Source: Burkholderiales bacterium (lineage in GTDB: Bacteria; Pseudomonadota; Gammaproteobacteria; Burkholderiales; Usitatibacteraceae). From it: 19,380 nt of DNA. Where the stretch lies: assembly GCA_025350945.1 (NCBI GenBank), contig JANXWW010000067.1:1-19380 (forward strand), in the 5' to 3' direction. Shown piece by piece: positions 1 through 8,635 of this stretch (the first letter of the stretch is position 1; the number at the start of each line of letters is the position of its first letter). Made by a program: the position numbers and the translations under genes. Under the pieces are notes generated by a model. It was not told the DNA's origin. It searched no databases and saw only the letters and a list, made by a program, of their open reading frames with translations.

Positions 1-285
1 TCCACCAAAAAAATCGCGCAAATGTCTGAACGTTTGGAGCAAGCAAAAACGATTCAAGGCATGAACCAATCGCAGCTTGAATCGCTGAAAAAACAATTGC
101 AAACTGATCTTGATAAAGCCAATAAAATTCTTTTGGCCGCCGCGTCCACGCGAGAGAGTGATAAAGCGATGAATGATCTGTGCGTCGGCCTCGAAGGCTG
201 GGTGAAGATCAGTACCAAGAGTCTCGCCACGGTGACGAAATTATTTGATGCACGTGTTGCCGCGAGCGCGAAGAAACCTGCATAG
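1..285 (+). CDS. Small helical protein of unknown function, possibly partial at the left edge
   Basis: The reading frame is open from base 1 and ends with TAG at 283-285. The first ATG is at 22, but no Shine-Dalgarno sequence precedes it and the frame stays open upstream, so the true start may lie outside the window. The 87 residues from the ATG are hydrophilic, rich in Lys, Gln, Leu and Ala, and look almost wholly alpha-helical (a Glu/Gln/Lys-rich N-terminal half, then a second helix ending in an Ala/Lys tail). There is no signal peptide or membrane segment. The helical, Ala/Lys-ended composition is loosely reminiscent of phasin-like granule proteins, but I see no diagnostic motif and assign no function. 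Confidence 0.55.
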   Translation, partial: STKKIAQMSERLEQAKTIQGMNQSQLESLKKQLQTDLDKANKILLAAASTRESDKAMNDLCVGLEGWVKISTKSLATVTKLFDARVAASAKKPA

Positions 286-375
286 CAAAGTCCTCAATAG
301 ACGGGAAAGTACAGCCAGAAATGCTCGAGAAGCCGCGCCAGGCTTGTTCATTAGCATTTGGTCTGGAAACTCTGC

Positions 376-857
376 ATGAGCCACATCATAAAAATAGCGT
401 CGATTCTGATTTGCTGCATGGTCATCGCAGCACATGCCGCCGAGCCAAAATCTGCAAGCTATGCCGCTATCACGTTCACGGTCGATCAGGGGAGTGCGGA
501 TCTGGCCCTCATGCGCACGGCGCTGGAGGAAGCGCATCCGGGCTTGTATCGCTATTTGTCAAAATCTGAAATTGACGCCGCATTTGCGAGGTTCGAAAAA
601 CGCGTAAAAACATCCATTACGGATGTTGAGTTGCATGGCGAAATTTCGCTATTGCTGGCGACGATTCGTTGCGACCACACCAAGGCGGAATTTTCAGATG
701 CGCTGACCAAATTTTGCAACGAATCGCCAACGCATTTGCCGTTTCGATTTAAGCTTTTGACAAGCGCATGTTTGTGTTTGGAGGAGATGCCAGATCCGCG
801 CTGCCACGTGGTGCGAAAACTCAAGCCGATACTGCGCCCGCTGCTATAGCAAAATAA
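376..857 (+). pseudogene. Remnant of a secreted S41-type (tail-specific) peptidase, frameshifted and lacking the catalytic domain
   Basis: The start is best placed at ATG 376, which gives a good signal peptide (hydrophobic stretch ending in AAHAA) and has GGA about 9-11 bases upstream; ATG 358 would add only six residues. The mature part, from DLALMRTALEEAHPGLYRYL through LLATIRCDHTKAE, resembles the N-terminal helical region before the PDZ/protease core in secreted S41 peptidases. The frame then becomes implausible (a Cys-rich tail to 849). Moving to the +3 frame from base 759 restores a family-like sequence, DKRMFVFGGDARSALPRGAK, where intact relatives continue into the LSING segment. That match ends near base 818 and the shifted frame stops at 855-857. 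A net shift of one base plus loss of the whole Ser/Lys catalytic domain makes it non-functional as a protease. The family assignment is from motif memory. Confidence 0.7.
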
Positions 858-1758
858 TATCCACGTTCGAAACCGACTTGGTTGGAAACCGAAAGTATTC
901 GCGCAATAGCCGACTTGGTGGCAAGCCGAGATTAATTCCTTTCGGTGGGATAGGGGACACAAACCATTTTTGATACAGCGCTTGAAGCTTTTCTTCATTC
1001 ACGAGTCGCGCCATTTCGCGGTCTACCAGCGCTTCAAACGCCGAATCATTTAATCGCATCATGATCGCGAGCGGCTCAATGGTGTGGCGTTTTTCGAGCA
1101 GCACATAGTCACTCGGTTTATCTGCATTGGCGCGAAAGCTGGCGAGCAATACATCATCGGTAATCCAGCCATCGCTTTTCGCATCTTTGAGTGCGGCGAA
1201 TGCTTCGGCGTTGCTCTTCACGATATAAGGTTTGATGTCATAGCTTGATTTATTTGCCTCGGCGAGAACTTTCTCGCTGGTCGTTCCGGCCGCAATAATG
1301 ATCTGCCTACCGCGGAAATCGCGCAGTGATGTTGTTGGCGGGTTAGCGCGCGCCAGAGTGGCAGCGCCTGCGATGAAAATCGGCATCGTAAACGCTGCCT
1401 TAGTTTTCCGCTCGGCGGTGGCGGTGGTGTTGCCGCATTCGAGGTCTACCTTGCCCTCCACTACAAATGGGATGCGCTCTGCGGCCTGGACTGCTATGAA
1501 TTTCACGGCGAGCTTTGGCAGCTTTAATTCGCGCTTGATCCCTTCGACGAGCTGGGCACAGATATCGAGGGAATAACCGATCGGCTTTTTTGCGTCATCA
1601 AGATAGGCAAACGGAATCGACGATTCTCGATAGCCTATGGTGATGGTATTGGTCTGGCGAATCTTGTCGATGGTGGATTGCGCGCCCGCCAACATTGGCA
1701 CACTTGTCAGGGCCAGAAGAACGCTTAAAGCTTTAAAGAAACCGAAATGCCTTTTCAT
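844..1758 (-). CDS. gltI: Periplasmic glutamate/aspartate-type ABC transporter binding protein (GltI-like)
   Basis: A secreted solute-binding protein of the SBP_bac_3 family, which captures polar amino acids in the periplasm and passes them to an ABC permease. It is 304 residues. A signal peptide (Lys/Arg N-terminus, hydrophobic residues 8-25) is probably cleaved after AGA near residue 26. The early motif TITIGYRESSIPFAYLDD, the ligand-loop segment DLECGNTTATAERK (residues 105-118) and KWFVSPIPPKGIN near 264-276 are typical of the GltI branch. ATG 1758 is supported by GGGAG six bases upstream (complement of 1765-1769). No permease or ATPase gene is adjacent, so it is an orphan here or works with a transporter elsewhere. 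The last 14 or so residues after REYFRF do not look like the usual Asn-Pro-rich end, and the stop lies inside the tail of the neighbouring peptidase remnant. Ligand specificity within polar amino acids is inferred. Confidence 0.88.
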   Translation of the reverse strand: MKRHFGFFKALSVLLALTSVPMLAGAQSTIDKIRQTNTITIGYRESSIPFAYLDDAKKPIGYSLDICAQLVEGIKRELKLPKLAVKFIAVQAAERIPFVVEGKVDLECGNTTATAERKTKAAFTMPIFIAGAATLARANPPTTSLRDFRGRQIIIAAGTTSEKVLAEANKSSYDIKPYIVKSNAEAFAALKDAKSDGWITDDVLLASFRANADKPSDYVLLEKRHTIEPLAIMMRLNDSAFEALVDREMARLVNEEKLQALYQKWFVSPIPPKGINLGLPPSRLLREYFRFPTKSVSNVDIILL

Positions 1759-1892
1759 AAATCACTCCCGTGCGCAATATTTTGTTGGCCCATTCCAATT
1801 TCTAATTGAGGTGGTATTTTGTAAATCCAGATTCTTGACTTAATGAGCTTACATTCGAAAGCTTAACATTTGTCTGCTCGATCCAAAATTTT
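1759..1892. promoter_or_regulatory. Divergent intergenic region between the gltI-like gene and tamA
   Basis: This 134-base AT-rich stretch lies between divergent genes and must hold at least one promoter in each direction. Facing tamA, TTGACT at 1835-1840 matches a sigma-70 -35 box, but the best -10-like match (TAACAT at 1864-1869) is 23 bases away, too far for a standard promoter. Towards the gltI-like gene, the only clear signal is the GGGAG ribosome-binding site at 1765-1769. I see no convincing operator palindrome. The assignment rests on gene layout more than on sequence motifs. Confidence 0.4.
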
Positions 1893-3953
1893 ATGCCGGT
1901 TCGGCATAACGGTGGCAATGTCAGTCTTTGCCTACAAAAAAATCATTCTCGGCATTGCACCGTTCAGTTGATAAAATTCGACGTGCATATCATTACATTA
2001 TCCTCACTTCATTCGCACGCACCGCTCTGCGGCAGCGTCTCAATCGACAGACAGAATCTTTTTTTCGCGCAATGGGCTCTGGCAGTTTATCGCTTGGCGG
2101 CGGGTTTATTGCTGGTAGGCGCGTCGCACTCATTTGCCGCAGTGCCCAATTCAATCGCCATTGATGCACCAGAGCCGTTGCGGACTTTGCTTCGCCAAAA
2201 TTTAACGTTGCCAGAGCCCAACGAAATGATCACCGACAACGTGGTCAATTTACCCAAAGCAGCAGCGATTCAGGCACTTGAACTTGCTTCAACTGAAGGC
2301 TATTTTTCCGCTAGTTTCAAATTGGTGAGCGATGGTGAACGTGGCGTGTCAAGTGGACTTCGCTTGGTCGTTGAAGCGGGAAAACGCAGTATTGTTGATG
2401 TCGTTGAAATTGTGTTTGCAGGCGATATTGCGAACGTGGTCGACAGCAAAAGTGGTGTCAGCGCGGCCGCCAAGCAAGCACGGATGAATCAACTCCGCGA
2501 TGGCTGGCTGCTGTTGAAAGGTAATCCATTTCGGCAAGTCGATTGGACCCAGGCCAAGCGCGAGCTTTTGCAGAATCTTTTTGCTGAAGATTATCCGACG
2601 GCCGTGATTACCAATAGTCTGGCGGACGTTGACGTTGAAAATGCAACGGTAAGTTTGCGCGTGGAGCTTAACAGTGGGCCTGCATATCGGCTGGGTGCAT
2701 TGCAAATCGAGGGCTTAAAAGCATATAGCCAAAAGTTAATTGATCGCTACAACGACCTTTATGTTGGTGAGCGATATTCACAGCAGCGCTTGCTCGAGTT
2801 TCAGCGCGCGCTACAGAACACGCCCTATTTCTCGTCAGTGTTGGTAGATATTGATCTTGATTCAAAATTTGACCCCACTGAGCCAGCGGCGTCACCCGCA
2901 CCCGCGCCTGAACCGTCAGCCGAGCCGATCAGCGTGCCAGTGCGGGTAAGGGTGACAGAAGCGCAGACGAAGCGGCTTTCGCTGAGTGCAGGTTTTAGCA
3001 GCAATAACGGCGGGCGTGGCGAGGTCATTTATCGCGACGCGAATATTCTGGATCGCGGTTGGTTGCTCGCGGTGGGTTTGCGTGCGGATCGCATCGGCCA
3101 GTTGGGTTATGCGGATATTAATTTGCCGATTACGTCGAAGGGTTACCGCGATAGTTTCGGTGTGCTCGCCGAACGCTCGCGCAATCAAGGGCTGACCACC
3201 ACGCGACAAGGCGTAGGTGTGGCACGCGCGCAAAATCGCGGCATTATCGAAACGCGACTCTCGCTTGCTTTTCAGCGTGAGCAACGTGACGTTGACCAAA
3301 CTATTTTGCCAGATGCTGCACCGGTGAACAACGCGCCGCGCGATGCGCTGGCGCTCAATTATTCATGGACATGGCGCAATGTCGATAACGTGCTGGACCC
3401 GCGCAGTGGGCAGGTGATCAACGCGCAGATTGGTGGCGGTGCGAAAGCGTTGCTATCGGATCAGAATTTTGTGCGCGGCATTTTTAAAATTCAGCAGTAT
3501 TGGACCGTGTTCAACCGAGATTTATTTACACTGCGTTTCGAGGGTGGCATTACGGCGGCTGAATCGCGTGTTGGTGTTCCTGAAGAATTTCTGTTTCGTG
3601 CCGGTGGCGCACAATCGATTCGTGGATACGGCTATCAAAGTGTGGGTGTGAGTGAGGGCAGTGCGACCGTGGGCGGGCGCTATCTCGTTGCGGGCACTGC
3701 CGAGTATGTGCACTGGTTAGGCGCACCAAGCACGGGCCCGTCGAATGCACAATCATTGCCGAAATGGGGAGTCGCCGTTTTTTATGATGTAGGCCGCGCG
3801 AATGATTCTCCGAAAGACTTATTTCCGCTGCTGTCAGGCGTGGGTGTGGGCGCACGATGGCGCAGCCCCGCAGGGCCGCTGGCGCTTGATTTGGCCTACA
3901 GTGTGCGAGATAAAAAAGTGCGCCCGGTGTTCTCGATCTCGATTGCGTTTTAG
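1893..3953 (+). CDS. tamA: TamA: outer-membrane translocation and assembly module, Omp85 family
   Basis: An outer-membrane beta-barrel of the BamA/TamA superfamily that works with TamB in assembling outer-membrane proteins and in envelope lipid transport. After the signal peptide (hydrophobic residues about 61-77, likely cleavage after FAA near 83) come three POTRA-like segments (about 90-350) and a 16-strand-type barrel (about 360-686). The barrel carries the Omp85 hallmark IRGYGYQS near 576 and ends in Phe (SISIAF). A Pro/Ala/Glu-rich stretch (about 327-345) interrupts the last POTRA before its final strand, PVRVRV. The start is uncertain: ATG 1893 has no ribosome-binding site and puts about 60 residues before the signal helix, which is unusually long. 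In-frame alternatives are TTG 1968 and GTG 1983, also without clear ribosome-binding sites. The next gene, tamB, begins 12 bases after the stop, the classic tamAB pairing. Confidence 0.92.
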   Translation: MPVRHNGGNVSLCLQKNHSRHCTVQLIKFDVHIITLSSLHSHAPLCGSVSIDRQNLFFAQWALAVYRLAAGLLLVGASHSFAAVPNSIAIDAPEPLRTLLRQNLTLPEPNEMITDNVVNLPKAAAIQALELASTEGYFSASFKLVSDGERGVSSGLRLVVEAGKRSIVDVVEIVFAGDIANVVDSKSGVSAAAKQARMNQLRDGWLLLKGNPFRQVDWTQAKRELLQNLFAEDYPTAVITNSLADVDVENATVSLRVELNSGPAYRLGALQIEGLKAYSQKLIDRYNDLYVGERYSQQRLLEFQRALQNTPYFSSVLVDIDLDSKFDPTEPAASPAPAPEPSAEPISVPVRVRVTEAQTKRLSLSAGFSSNNGGRGEVIYRDANILDRGWLLAVGLRADRIGQLGYADINLPITSKGYRDSFGVLAERSRNQGLTTTRQGVGVARAQNRGIIETRLSLAFQREQRDVDQTILPDAAPVNNAPRDALALNYSWTWRNVDNVLDPRSGQVINAQIGGGAKALLSDQNFVRGIFKIQQYWTVFNRDLFTLRFEGGITAAESRVGVPEEFLFRAGGAQSIRGYGYQSVGVSEGSATVGGRYLVAGTAEYVHWLGAPSTGPSNAQSLPKWGVAVFYDVGRANDSPKDLFPLLSGVGVGARWRSPAGPLALDLAYSVRDKKVRPVFSISIAF

Positions 3954-3965
3954 AGAATTCAGAAC

Positions 3966-6900
3966 ATGCCGACTGCGCCAACAGATAAAAACATTACGCC
4001 AAAGTCTCGCCCCCCAGCGAGCCGGCGCCGACATTGGCTGTGGATCATGGCGGCTGCATTGGCGGCGCTCGTCGTCGTTTTGGTGTTGATTTCTGCGTGG
4101 ACGGTGAGCACCACGTCGGGGCTGCGTACAGTGCTGTCGGTGGTGGAGCGTATGGCACCCGGCGCACTCACCCTTGAAGGCGTGACCGGCACGATTCGGA
4201 GTCCACTGACGATTGCAAAGCTGCGTTTCGAAAATGCGACGCTTCGCATTGTGGCAACAGATATTGTGATTGACTGGCAAGCTCGCGGCGCGCTATCACG
4301 CCAGCTGATTATTGATGCCGCAAAAATTCGCAGCATCACGATTGCGACCAAGCCCGGCAATGAATCTGCAAAGATTCCGGTTGATTTAACGCTGCCGGTT
4401 TCACTTGATGTTCGCACACTTTCTATCGAAAAACTGCGCGTGGAAGCATGGGAAGCAGCCGCCGAATTGCCACCTATTACGCTGGCAGAATTCAGCGATA
4501 TTCAATCTCGCCTGCAAAGTGATGGGCGTCTTCATAAAGTTTCCGACGCTGTATTGACCACCGCGTTTGGCCGAATCGCAGCGGGTGTTGTGCTGGATGG
4601 TGCCTCGCCTTTCAACATTGCTGCCGCGCTGAAACTTAACGGCACTCGCGATGATAAAAGCTATGCAATCAAGGCTGAGGCGACCGGCACCTTGGATGCG
4701 ATTGTGGTGGTGGCAAACGCGACCGGATGGAATTTATCCGGTGATGCAAAACTTAAAGTGGCACCGTTTGCACCGGTGCCTGTTGAACGCGCAACGATCA
4801 ACATGGGCGAGATCAATCCTGCCGCATTCAGCGCGGGTGCGCCAAAGGCGGCATTCACGCTGAGAGCAAATCTGGTGTCGAGACTAGCTGCTCAAAATGA
4901 CGCGAAGCAGAACGTTGCCACTGCTGCGAGCGATTGGATTTTATCCGGCCCGATTGAAGTAACAAACCGGGAGCCTGCGGCATTGGATCAGGGCGGTATT
5001 CCAGTGACGTCATTGCGCGCCAATGCTGAGTGGAAAAACGCAGAGTTGGCTTTGCAGAATTTAGTGCTCGCCACTGATGCCAAGTCAGCGGCCGCAGTGA
5101 CGGGCACTGCCAAACTTCGCAATCGCGTTATCAATGCGCAATTAAAAGTGGTTGCCCTTGATCCCCGCGATTGGGTATCGACATTGAAACCGGCGCGTCT
5201 TAATGGTGATGTCGCTCTAACGGCCAGTGAGACGGCGCAATCCATTGATGTGAAATTAACCGGGCTCTCCAATAAAATCGCGCCGTGGCGTGCTGAATTG
5301 GTCGCGGCCCATAAAGACGGCGATATCGATATCAATACGCTGAAGCTGATTTCCAACGATGCGTCGTTTAGCGGAAAAGGCCGCTTGAGCCTTGCCAAAA
5401 ATCGTGTATTTAATCTGACCGGGGCACTCGTCAATTTTGATCCTGCTCGTTTTGCTGATGTGCCGCGCGCAAAATTAAATGCTGACTTCACTGCGGCTGG
5501 CGAGCTAAAGCCTGAACTTACGGCTGACGTTAAATTCGGCTTGCGCGACAGCGTGGTTTTTGCAAGTGATGGCGTTCAAGCGTTAACCGGACGCGGCGAT
5601 CTAAAGCTAACACCGTCCAGACTGGCGCGCGCTGATCTGGCACTCGATCTTGCGGGCAACAGGCTTGATACGAATGGCGCGTGGGGCAGTGCTGGCGATA
5701 AATTGAAATTTAATGTTGTGGCACCGCGCCTTGAGACGCTCGGCCTCGGCTTGAGTGGCAAGCTAGAAGCGACAGGAGAATTGACCGGTACATTCGCCGC
5801 ACCGAGTGGGGAAATAGTGGCGAATGCTTCGGCGCTGTCGTTATCGCCTTCGGTGAAAATTGATCAGGCAAGCCTTCGCGCCAAACTCAGCGATGGCTTG
5901 GCGGGGCCGGTGGAGGGCGTGCTAAAAGTATCGGGCATAAAACGCGAATCCACGCCGCCAGGCAAGTCGGCTGCGATGGTTACCACGGCGTTGATTGAAC
6001 AAGTGGATGCGACGTTGAGTGGCACGCGCACCGCGCATGCATTGCGATTGGTGGCACGCATTTCTGAAAATGAAAATGTTGAGCTGGCATTGAGTGGTGC
6101 GCTGGCGTCCTCTTTGGCGTGGCAGGGTAATCTGGATCGTCTCAATATCAAATCCAGAATGGCGAATCTAGTGCTGGCACAACCTGCGCCGCTGTCGTTG
6201 TCGCGTGACCAGATGAAGCTCGGCTTAACTGAGCTTAAATCGGCGAACGTTGCTGTCGCGGCTGATGCGAAACCATCACAACAATCCCGGCGCAATAATG
6301 CGGGTGGAGCGCGCCTCAGACTTATCGAAACAGAGTGGTCGCCACACGGAATACGCGCTCGCGGCAACATGAGCGGACTGCAAATGAACAGCGCTACGGG
6401 AAGTGGTGGTGGTGCGAAATCAATGGGCGCGAATACCGCCAAGTTAACGCTCGGTGCCGATTGGGATGTGCGCGCAATAGATCGCCTGAATGGGAGTGTG
6501 CGTGTGTTTCGTGAATCCGGCGATGTGATGTTGCCGGGCGAAACAGCCATCTCACCGGGTTTGACTGATCTTGAAATTAAACTGCTTGCCGTACAAGATC
6601 AAGTGAGTGCTACGCTGCTTGCAAAAGGTGAAAAATTCGGGCTGCTGAATGGCACCGGGTCGTTTGGAGTGCAGCGCGTCGGAAATCTGTGGCAATTTGC
6701 ACGTTCAAAACCAGTCTCTCTCGATGCCAGCGCAGATATGGCGTCGGTATCGTGGCTGGGCCCGCTGATTGATCCGGCGCTGCAGTTGACGGGTAGTCTG
6801 CGCGGCGAGCTGAAAGTGACGGGCACGGGTGACGCACCGCGCGCGGTGGGCTCATTGCGCGGATCGGCGCTCACCGCAACATGGCCGGATCAAGGATTTC

Positions 6901-8090
6901 GACTGTCCAATGGCGAGGTGGTGATCGATTTTATTGATAACCGCGCCAGGCTTAGCCAATTCAGTTTCCGCGCTGACCCGAGTGTGCGTCCCCGTGAAGG
7001 CCGCATCGATTTTACAGACCTCAAATCAACGCCGGGCACCTTGACGGGCAACGGTGATTTGGCGCTTGCTGATGGCAAAGGAATCTTCAAATTCAAAGCC
7101 GAGAAACTTGCGCTGATTCAACGTGCTAATCGCTGGCTGATGCTGAGTGGTGGCGTCACCGTTAATACTGCCTGGGATGCAGTAAGCGTCGTGGGCAAGC
7201 TGCGCGCGGATGCTGGTTATTTTGAATTGGCGGGGTCTGCGCCGCCGCGATTATCCGATGATGTGGTGATACGAGGGCGCGTGGCTGCTGCTGATAAAGC
7301 GGTGCGGTTTAGTGTGGATATTGATGCCGATTTGGGCAATCAGCTTTACTTCAACGGGCGCGGGCTCAATACCCGGCTGACAGGTGACCTGCGCTTGCGT
7401 GCAGAGCCAAAGAGCGCGCTGCGTGTGCTCGGCTCGGTCAGCGCCAGTAGCGGCACGTTCGACGCCTACGGTCAGTATCTGACGATTGAGCGCGGCATCC
7501 TTAATTTTCAGGGACCTATCGAAACTGCGGGTCTCAATGTGCTGGCCTTGCGCAAGGGCTTGGCGGTGGAAGCAGGTGTTGAGATCTCTGGAACGGTGGC
7601 CGATCCGCGCGTCAGGCTGGTCTCTGAACCGAATGTGCCGGATACCGAAAAACTGTCATGGATAGTGGTGGGTCGCGGTCAGGATCAGGCGGGTACCAGC
7701 GATTCGGCATTGCTGTTATCGGCCGCCACCGCGATTCTGGGTGGGTCGTCCGACAGCCTGCCGCGCCAGATTGCGCAGGGCTTGGGGTTCGACCAGCTTA
7801 CCGTCAGTTCGGGCAGTCTGGGTGGCAATCAAAGCAGTCTGCCAACCACCACTGCAGGCGGCTCGACAACCAGCAGTGCTGGGGCGGCGTCCCCGGCCAA
7901 TCTTGCCTCGCAAATTGTGACACTCGGCAAGCGCCTTTCCGCGAATGCATATGTGTCGTATGAGCAAAGTCTGGCGGGTGCATCAAGCGTGGTGAAATTA
8001 ACATACAATTTATCGCGGCGCGTGTCGGTGATTGGTCGCGCGGGCACTGACAATTCAATTGATTTAAGCTACACATTCTCGTTTGATTAA
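3966..8090 (+). CDS. tamB: TamB: inner-membrane-anchored translocation and assembly module subunit, DUF490/AsmA-like
   Basis: At 1374 residues this is slightly longer than E. coli TamB (about 1,260). It has a basic N-terminus (RRRHW), one signal-anchor helix at about residues 25-43, a very long periplasmic region of repeated short beta strands, and the C-terminal TamB/DUF490 domain (about 1000-1374). The repeated strands are typical of the hydrophobic-groove proteins that bridge inner and outer membranes (AsmA-like/RBG family). The C-terminal domain runs from a GSLRG segment through DPRVRLVSEPNVPD, SWIVVGRG and a Ser/Thr/Gly-rich linker near 1283-1310 to the family-typical end SRRVSVIGRAG...LSYTFSFD. 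It docks on TamA and is thought to move phospholipids or help insert outer-membrane proteins. ATG 3966 is 12 bases after tamA, with a weak AGAG upstream, so the two are co-transcribed. No truncation or frameshift is visible. Confidence 0.95.
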   Translation: MPTAPTDKNITPKSRPPASRRRHWLWIMAAALAALVVVLVLISAWTVSTTSGLRTVLSVVERMAPGALTLEGVTGTIRSPLTIAKLRFENATLRIVATDIVIDWQARGALSRQLIIDAAKIRSITIATKPGNESAKIPVDLTLPVSLDVRTLSIEKLRVEAWEAAAELPPITLAEFSDIQSRLQSDGRLHKVSDAVLTTAFGRIAAGVVLDGASPFNIAAALKLNGTRDDKSYAIKAEATGTLDAIVVVANATGWNLSGDAKLKVAPFAPVPVERATINMGEINPAAFSAGAPKAAFTLRANLVSRLAAQNDAKQNVATAASDWILSGPIEVTNREPAALDQGGIPVTSLRANAEWKNAELALQNLVLATDAKSAAAVTGTAKLRNRVINAQLKVVALDPRDWVSTLKPARLNGDVALTASETAQSIDVKLTGLSNKIAPWRAELVAAHKDGDIDINTLKLISNDASFSGKGRLSLAKNRVFNLTGALVNFDPARFADVPRAKLNADFTAAGELKPELTADVKFGLRDSVVFASDGVQALTGRGDLKLTPSRLARADLALDLAGNRLDTNGAWGSAGDKLKFNVVAPRLETLGLGLSGKLEATGELTGTFAAPSGEIVANASALSLSPSVKIDQASLRAKLSDGLAGPVEGVLKVSGIKRESTPPGKSAAMVTTALIEQVDATLSGTRTAHALRLVARISENENVELALSGALASSLAWQGNLDRLNIKSRMANLVLAQPAPLSLSRDQMKLGLTELKSANVAVAADAKPSQQSRRNNAGGARLRLIETEWSPHGIRARGNMSGLQMNSATGSGGGAKSMGANTAKLTLGADWDVRAIDRLNGSVRVFRESGDVMLPGETAISPGLTDLEIKLLAVQDQVSATLLAKGEKFGLLNGTGSFGVQRVGNLWQFARSKPVSLDASADMASVSWLGPLIDPALQLTGSLRGELKVTGTGDAPRAVGSLRGSALTATWPDQGFRLSNGEVVIDFIDNRARLSQFSFRADPSVRPREGRIDFTDLKSTPGTLTGNGDLALADGKGIFKFKAEKLALIQRANRWLMLSGGVTVNTAWDAVSVVGKLRADAGYFELAGSAPPRLSDDVVIRGRVAAADKAVRFSVDIDADLGNQLYFNGRGLNTRLTGDLRLRAEPKSALRVLGSVSASSGTFDAYGQYLTIERGILNFQGPIETAGLNVLALRKGLAVEAGVEISGTVADPRVRLVSEPNVPDTEKLSWIVVGRGQDQAGTSDSALLLSAATAILGGSSDSLPRQIAQGLGFDQLTVSSGSLGGNQSSLPTTTAGGSTTSSAGAASPANLASQIVTLGKRLSANAYVSYEQSLAGASSVVKLTYNLSRRVSVIGRAGTDNSIDLSYTFSFD

Positions 8091-8117
8091 GCGCTATTAA
8101 TGCAAAGGTCAATTTAG

Positions 8118-8585
8118 GTGCAAATTATTTTATGGCGGCATGCCGAGGCAGAAGATCTGGCCGTAAGCGATCTGGCCAGAAACCTCACCTTGAAGGGCCG
8201 CAAGCATGCTGAATCAATGGCGATGTGGCTGCGAAAACAATTGCACGATGACTTTGGAAACTGGCGTGTGATTGCAAGTCCCGCAAATCGTGCGCAGCAA
8301 ACAGCCGCCGCGCTGCAAATGAAATTCGAAACCATCGACAGCCTCGCGCCCGATGCGACGCCTGAATCGATTCTCAACGCTGCTCGCTGGCCTGATTCAT
8401 CGTTTAATGTGATCGTGATCGGCCATCAGCCAACATTGGGTATGGTCGCTGCGAGGCTGATGAACGGCGTTGATGGTTATGTCGCGGTGAAAAAGGGGGC
8501 GACCTGGTGGTTCGAAACGCGGGAGCGTAATGGACGCGTCGAGACCATCATGAAGGCGATGACAACACCGGAATCATTTGCCTAG
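8118..8585 (+). CDS. sixA: SixA-type phosphohistidine phosphatase
   Basis: A 155-residue cytosolic member of the histidine phosphatase (phosphoglycerate mutase-like) superfamily, SixA branch, which removes phosphate from histidine residues such as those of phosphorelay or PTS proteins. The catalytic signature RHAEAED begins with Arg7-His8; SPANRAQQTA supplies the second Arg (about 58), and VIGHQPTLG the second His (about 103). SixA proteins are short because they lack the helical insertions of larger family members, and the length fits. The start is GTG 8118 with AAAGG nine bases upstream; ATG 8100 is in the same frame but runs into TAG at once. It lies 27 bases after tamB and is probably in the same transcript. 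The actual substrate cannot be told from the sequence. Confidence 0.92.
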   Translation: MQIILWRHAEAEDLAVSDLARNLTLKGRKHAESMAMWLRKQLHDDFGNWRVIASPANRAQQTAAALQMKFETIDSLAPDATPESILNAARWPDSSFNVIVIGHQPTLGMVAARLMNGVDGYVAVKKGATWWFETRERNGRVETIMKAMTTPESFA

Positions 8586-8635
8586 AAGCCTGCTTCCATA
8601 ATTTAATTACGACCAATTTTCTCGAACGCCCATTC

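Noticed and set aside
552..998. A 148-residue open frame on the minus strand across the peptidase remnant and the binding-protein end
   Set aside because: It overlaps two better-supported frames, has no family-like motif and has unnatural composition; it is a shadow.
1835..1869. TTGACT plus TAACAT as a sigma-70 promoter for tamA
   Set aside because: The 23-base spacing is too long and the -10 match is weak; kept only as a remark in the intergenic entry.
1928..2164. A + strand open frame overlapping the tamA 5' end
   Set aside because: Considered as the true TamA N-terminus before a frameshift, but it has no signal-peptide-like hydrophobic stretch, while the tamA frame has a good one.
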